Shown here piece by piece: positions 62,239-64,000 of a stretch of 64,000 nucleotides of DNA. This DNA comes from Bacteroidota bacterium (GTDB lineage: Bacteria; Bacteroidota; Bacteroidia; Chitinophagales; Chitinophagaceae): assembly GCA_023387985.1 (NCBI GenBank), contig JAEWHC010000009.1:1-64000 (forward strand), read 5' to 3'. The number at the start of each line of letters is the position of its first letter. Within the stretch, counting starts at the first letter, position 1. The notes beneath the pieces were generated by a model. It did no database searches. It was given only the letters and a program-made list of their open reading frames with translations, and was not told the origin of the DNA. The translations under genes were made by a program, and so were the position numbers.

Positions 62239-63390
62239 TTAGCCTGTGGATTGGTTTGTGCGCCCAGGAAAAAACTCCGCATCGTTAAATGCCTTCCCCG
62301 CCATTTCCTTCAGTAATTGCCGCGCATCGGTCTCATGGTCTTTTCTGTCCGCGAAATGTGCGGTTAAACTGTAAATCCGGATCCGTTTATCCGGGTTTTC
62401 TTTGATTTCATTTTTTCCGCAAAAAACGAAGCAGGGTTTATGGGCATCGGCCGCCAGCCGCGCAATTTCGCCCACCGGTTTGCCCATGAAACTTTGTTCA
62501 TCCGTTTTGCCCTCGCCTGTAATTACAAGTGATGCGCTTTTCATCTGCTTCTCAAGCCCGGAAAGTTTTGCGATCCAGGTAAATCCATTAAGCAGATGGG
62601 TGTTGAAAAAAGTCAGCAACCCGGCAGGGAAACCTCCCGCAGCGCCTGTTCCCGCCACAGCAGCGAGATTTTTACCGTGAAAGGTTTGCAATATTTTCGC
62701 CCAATGGATCAGCCCGTTTTCGAGAAGCTCCACTACTTCCGGTCCTGCGCCTTTTTGCGGAGCATAAACCCTGGCGGCGCCTGTTTGGCCCGTCAACCTG
62801 TTTTGGACATCGGTGAGGAGTTTGACTTCAATCTTGGGAAGACCATGCGGAACATGAATTTTTGCGATACCGGCAAGATTTGCACCGCAGGGTGCCAGCG
62901 GTTTTCCGGCGGCATCCTCAAAACGCATCCCAAAAGCACTTAGAAAACCCATGCCGCCGTCGTTGGTTGCCGAGCCGCCAAGGCCGATCAGTAGCCGCGA
63001 TGCGCCTTTTTTAAGCGCATGCTTCGCAAGCAAACCCACGCCACGCGTATGGGTTCTAAGCGGATCGCGTTCCCCGGGTTGAAGCCGCATTAAGCCGGCT
63101 GCGGACGCCAGTTCAATATAAGCTGTTTTTGTTTCTGGATCCCATTCGTAAGCGGCGTTCAAGGGTCTTCCAAGCGGGTTTTCCGCCGGGCATTTTATGG
63201 TTTGGGTATGCAGGTAATGCTTAACCACTGCCGCGAAGCCATCGCCGCCGTCAGCAAGTGGCCGTAATAAAATTACAGCGTGGGGAAATGCTTTCCGCGC
63301 GGCTTCCTCCAGCACATCGCAAACCTCAAACACCGAAAGGCTGCCCTTCCATTTATCGGGTGCGATCAGGATAACCGGGCGACTGGTCAT
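62239..63390 (-). CDS. Glycerate kinase (GlxK/GarK type)
   Basis: A 383-residue kinase phosphorylating glycerate (type-1 glycerate kinase family, usually giving 2-phosphoglycerate). Family segments include LIAPDKWKGSLS at the start, LADGGDGF, GLGGSATNDGGMGFLSAFG for nucleotide binding, and a C-terminal LVITGEGKTDEQSFMGKPVGEIARLA. ATG 63390 (MTSRPVILIAPDKWKG) is preferred to an earlier start 15 codons upstream. It joins glyoxylate or serine-derived carbon to glycolysis. It lies 57 bp downstream of the meaB gene on the same strand. Confidence 0.92.
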   Translation of the reverse strand: MTSRPVILIAPDKWKGSLSVFEVCDVLEEAARKAFPHAVILLRPLADGGDGFAAVVKHYLHTQTIKCPAENPLGRPLNAAYEWDPETKTAYIELASAAGLMRLQPGERDPLRTHTRGVGLLAKHALKKGASRLLIGLGGSATNDGGMGFLSAFGMRFEDAAGKPLAPCGANLAGIAKIHVPHGLPKIEVKLLTDVQNRLTGQTGAARVYAPQKGAGPEVVELLENGLIHWAKILQTFHGKNLAAVAGTGAAGGFPAGLLTFFNTHLLNGFTWIAKLSGLEKQMKSASLVITGEGKTDEQSFMGKPVGEIARLAADAHKPCFVFCGKNEIKENPDKRIRIYSLTAHFADRKDHETDARQLLKEMAGKAFNDAEFFPGRTNQSTG

Positions 63391-63447
63391 AACAAGGTTT
63401 TGGGTTGAATTAGGGTTATGAAAACACCAAAGCACTATGAGAATGGC

Positions 63448-64000
63448 TTATTTCATATCATTAAAATAAGCGGCATTTTCCATCTGCTCCACAAAAGCAT
63501 AGAGGTTAAAATTGGCGGAATATTCCCGGTCAATGGCGTTTTTCAATTTCGAACGGGTAATGCCTTTCATGCGTTTATGTACCAGCAACTGCCAGGCCTT
63601 TTCCGCCAGCAGCCATTGTCTTTTTTCGTGTGTTTCCGGCTTAGCCAGAATATGCAGCACCGCTTCAGCAAGTTCTTCGAGGCCTTGTTTTTTTATGGCC
63701 ACGGTTTTGATTACCGGAAGGGAATGGTCTCTGGCAAAAACCGGTGCCAGCATCTTGCGAAGATTGTTTACAAAGAGGTCTGCTTCGGGGCGGTCGGCCT
63801 TGTTCACCACAAAAAGATCGGCGATCTCCATAAGTCCGGCTTTCATGGTCTGTATCTCATCGCCGGCCTCCGGTACGAGCACCACCACCGTGCAATCTGC
63901 CAGGCCGGCAATTTCAATTTCACTCTGCCCAACGCCCACCGTTTCCACCACAATATAATCAAACCCGGCGCGCTTCATCACATCAATGATCTCGATGATG
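63448..64000 (-). CDS. meaB: MeaB-type G3E GTPase, partial (5' end beyond window)
   Basis: The C-terminal 184 codons of a MeaB/ArgK GTPase, the chaperone that protects and reloads methylmalonyl-CoA mutase with cobalamin cofactor. The visible part has IVVETVGVGQSE (G3 region), LVPEAGDEIQTMKAG, the G4 motif NKADRP and the family C-terminal extension (RMKGITRSKLKNAI). The frame runs open to the window end, so the start is outside, and P-loop and earlier motifs are not seen. Presence implies a methylmalonyl-CoA mutase elsewhere in the genome. Confidence 0.93.
   Translation of the reverse strand, partial: IIEIIDVMKRAGFDYIVVETVGVGQSEIEIAGLADCTVVVLVPEAGDEIQTMKAGLMEIADLFVVNKADRPEADLFVNNLRKMLAPVFARDHSLPVIKTVAIKKQGLEELAEAVLHILAKPETHEKRQWLLAEKAWQLLVHKRMKGITRSKLKNAIDREYSANFNLYAFVEQMENAAYFNDMK

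Noticed and set aside
1..64000. tRNA, rRNA, prophage or insertion sequence
   Set aside because: I saw no tRNA-like T-loop/acceptor pattern, transposase, integrase or phage gene by eye; a tRNAscan or IS search was not possible.

Overview
The window looks like a chromosome segment of a member of the Bacteroidota, most likely Chitinophagaceae or a close relative. The evidence is a SusC/SusD-type starch locus, a type IX secretion sorting domain, GldC, a DUF4290 gene near murA, many SPII lipoproteins, near absence of Shine-Dalgarno signals, and several promoters matching the Bacteroidota TTG / TAnnTTTG pattern. No tRNA, rRNA, CRISPR array, insertion sequence or prophage was recognised.

Layout. 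1-0.8 kb: dispersed hairpin-bearing repeats and a hexamer array that runs into the first glycosyltransferase gene. 0.8-3.2 kb: two GT4 glycosyltransferases. 3.2-6.7 kb: CdsA, a DUF2007 protein, a CPBP protease and an FAH-family hydrolase. 6.8-11.7 kb: two abutting secreted glycosidase-type proteins, one carrying an FGE/SUMF1-like domain without the catalytic cysteines. 11.8-15.6 kb: gluconate kinase and permease flanking a flavodoxin-UbiA fusion. 15.5-19.4 kb: small exported proteins, NAD-dependent DNA ligase, an L,D-transpeptidase. 19.5-30.6 kb: a Sus-like starch locus (Nudix-type regulator, GH13, SusC, SusD, two SusE/F lipoproteins) in which three units share the dyad TGTA-N5-TACA. 30.7-36.0 kb: a visibly AT-richer two-gene unit, a clan-A glycosidase lipoprotein and a 1262-residue fusion of a membrane GT2 synthase, a GH26-like hydrolase, a second TIM-barrel-like domain and an Ig-like tail. 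This is the strongest candidate here for an undescribed system: polysaccharide synthesis and cleavage in one polypeptide.

36.1-43.0 kb: small lipoproteins, a T9SS cargo protein with four repeats, and a TPR histidine kinase / LuxR-type response regulator pair that overlap tail to tail. Two of the genes share a 47-bp upstream element. 43.4-44.3 kb: rpmH-rnpA-yidD. 44.3-52.8 kb: KTSC and DUF72 proteins, amidohydrolase, glutathione peroxidase, MscS channel, YceI protein, NadE, GldC and a divergent glycosyltransferase. 53.0-58.1 kb: DUF4290 and murA, with a ligase-associated exonuclease and ATP-dependent DNA ligase between them. The MurA has Asp in place of the fosfomycin-target Cys. 58.1-64 kb: ClC transporter, KamA-family radical SAM enzyme, a coiled-coil lipoprotein, glycerate kinase and the 3' part of meaB, cut by the window edge.

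Functional themes are the degradation and export of glycans, envelope biogenesis and DNA repair. Functions are assigned from motifs read by eye. No database search or structure prediction was run.
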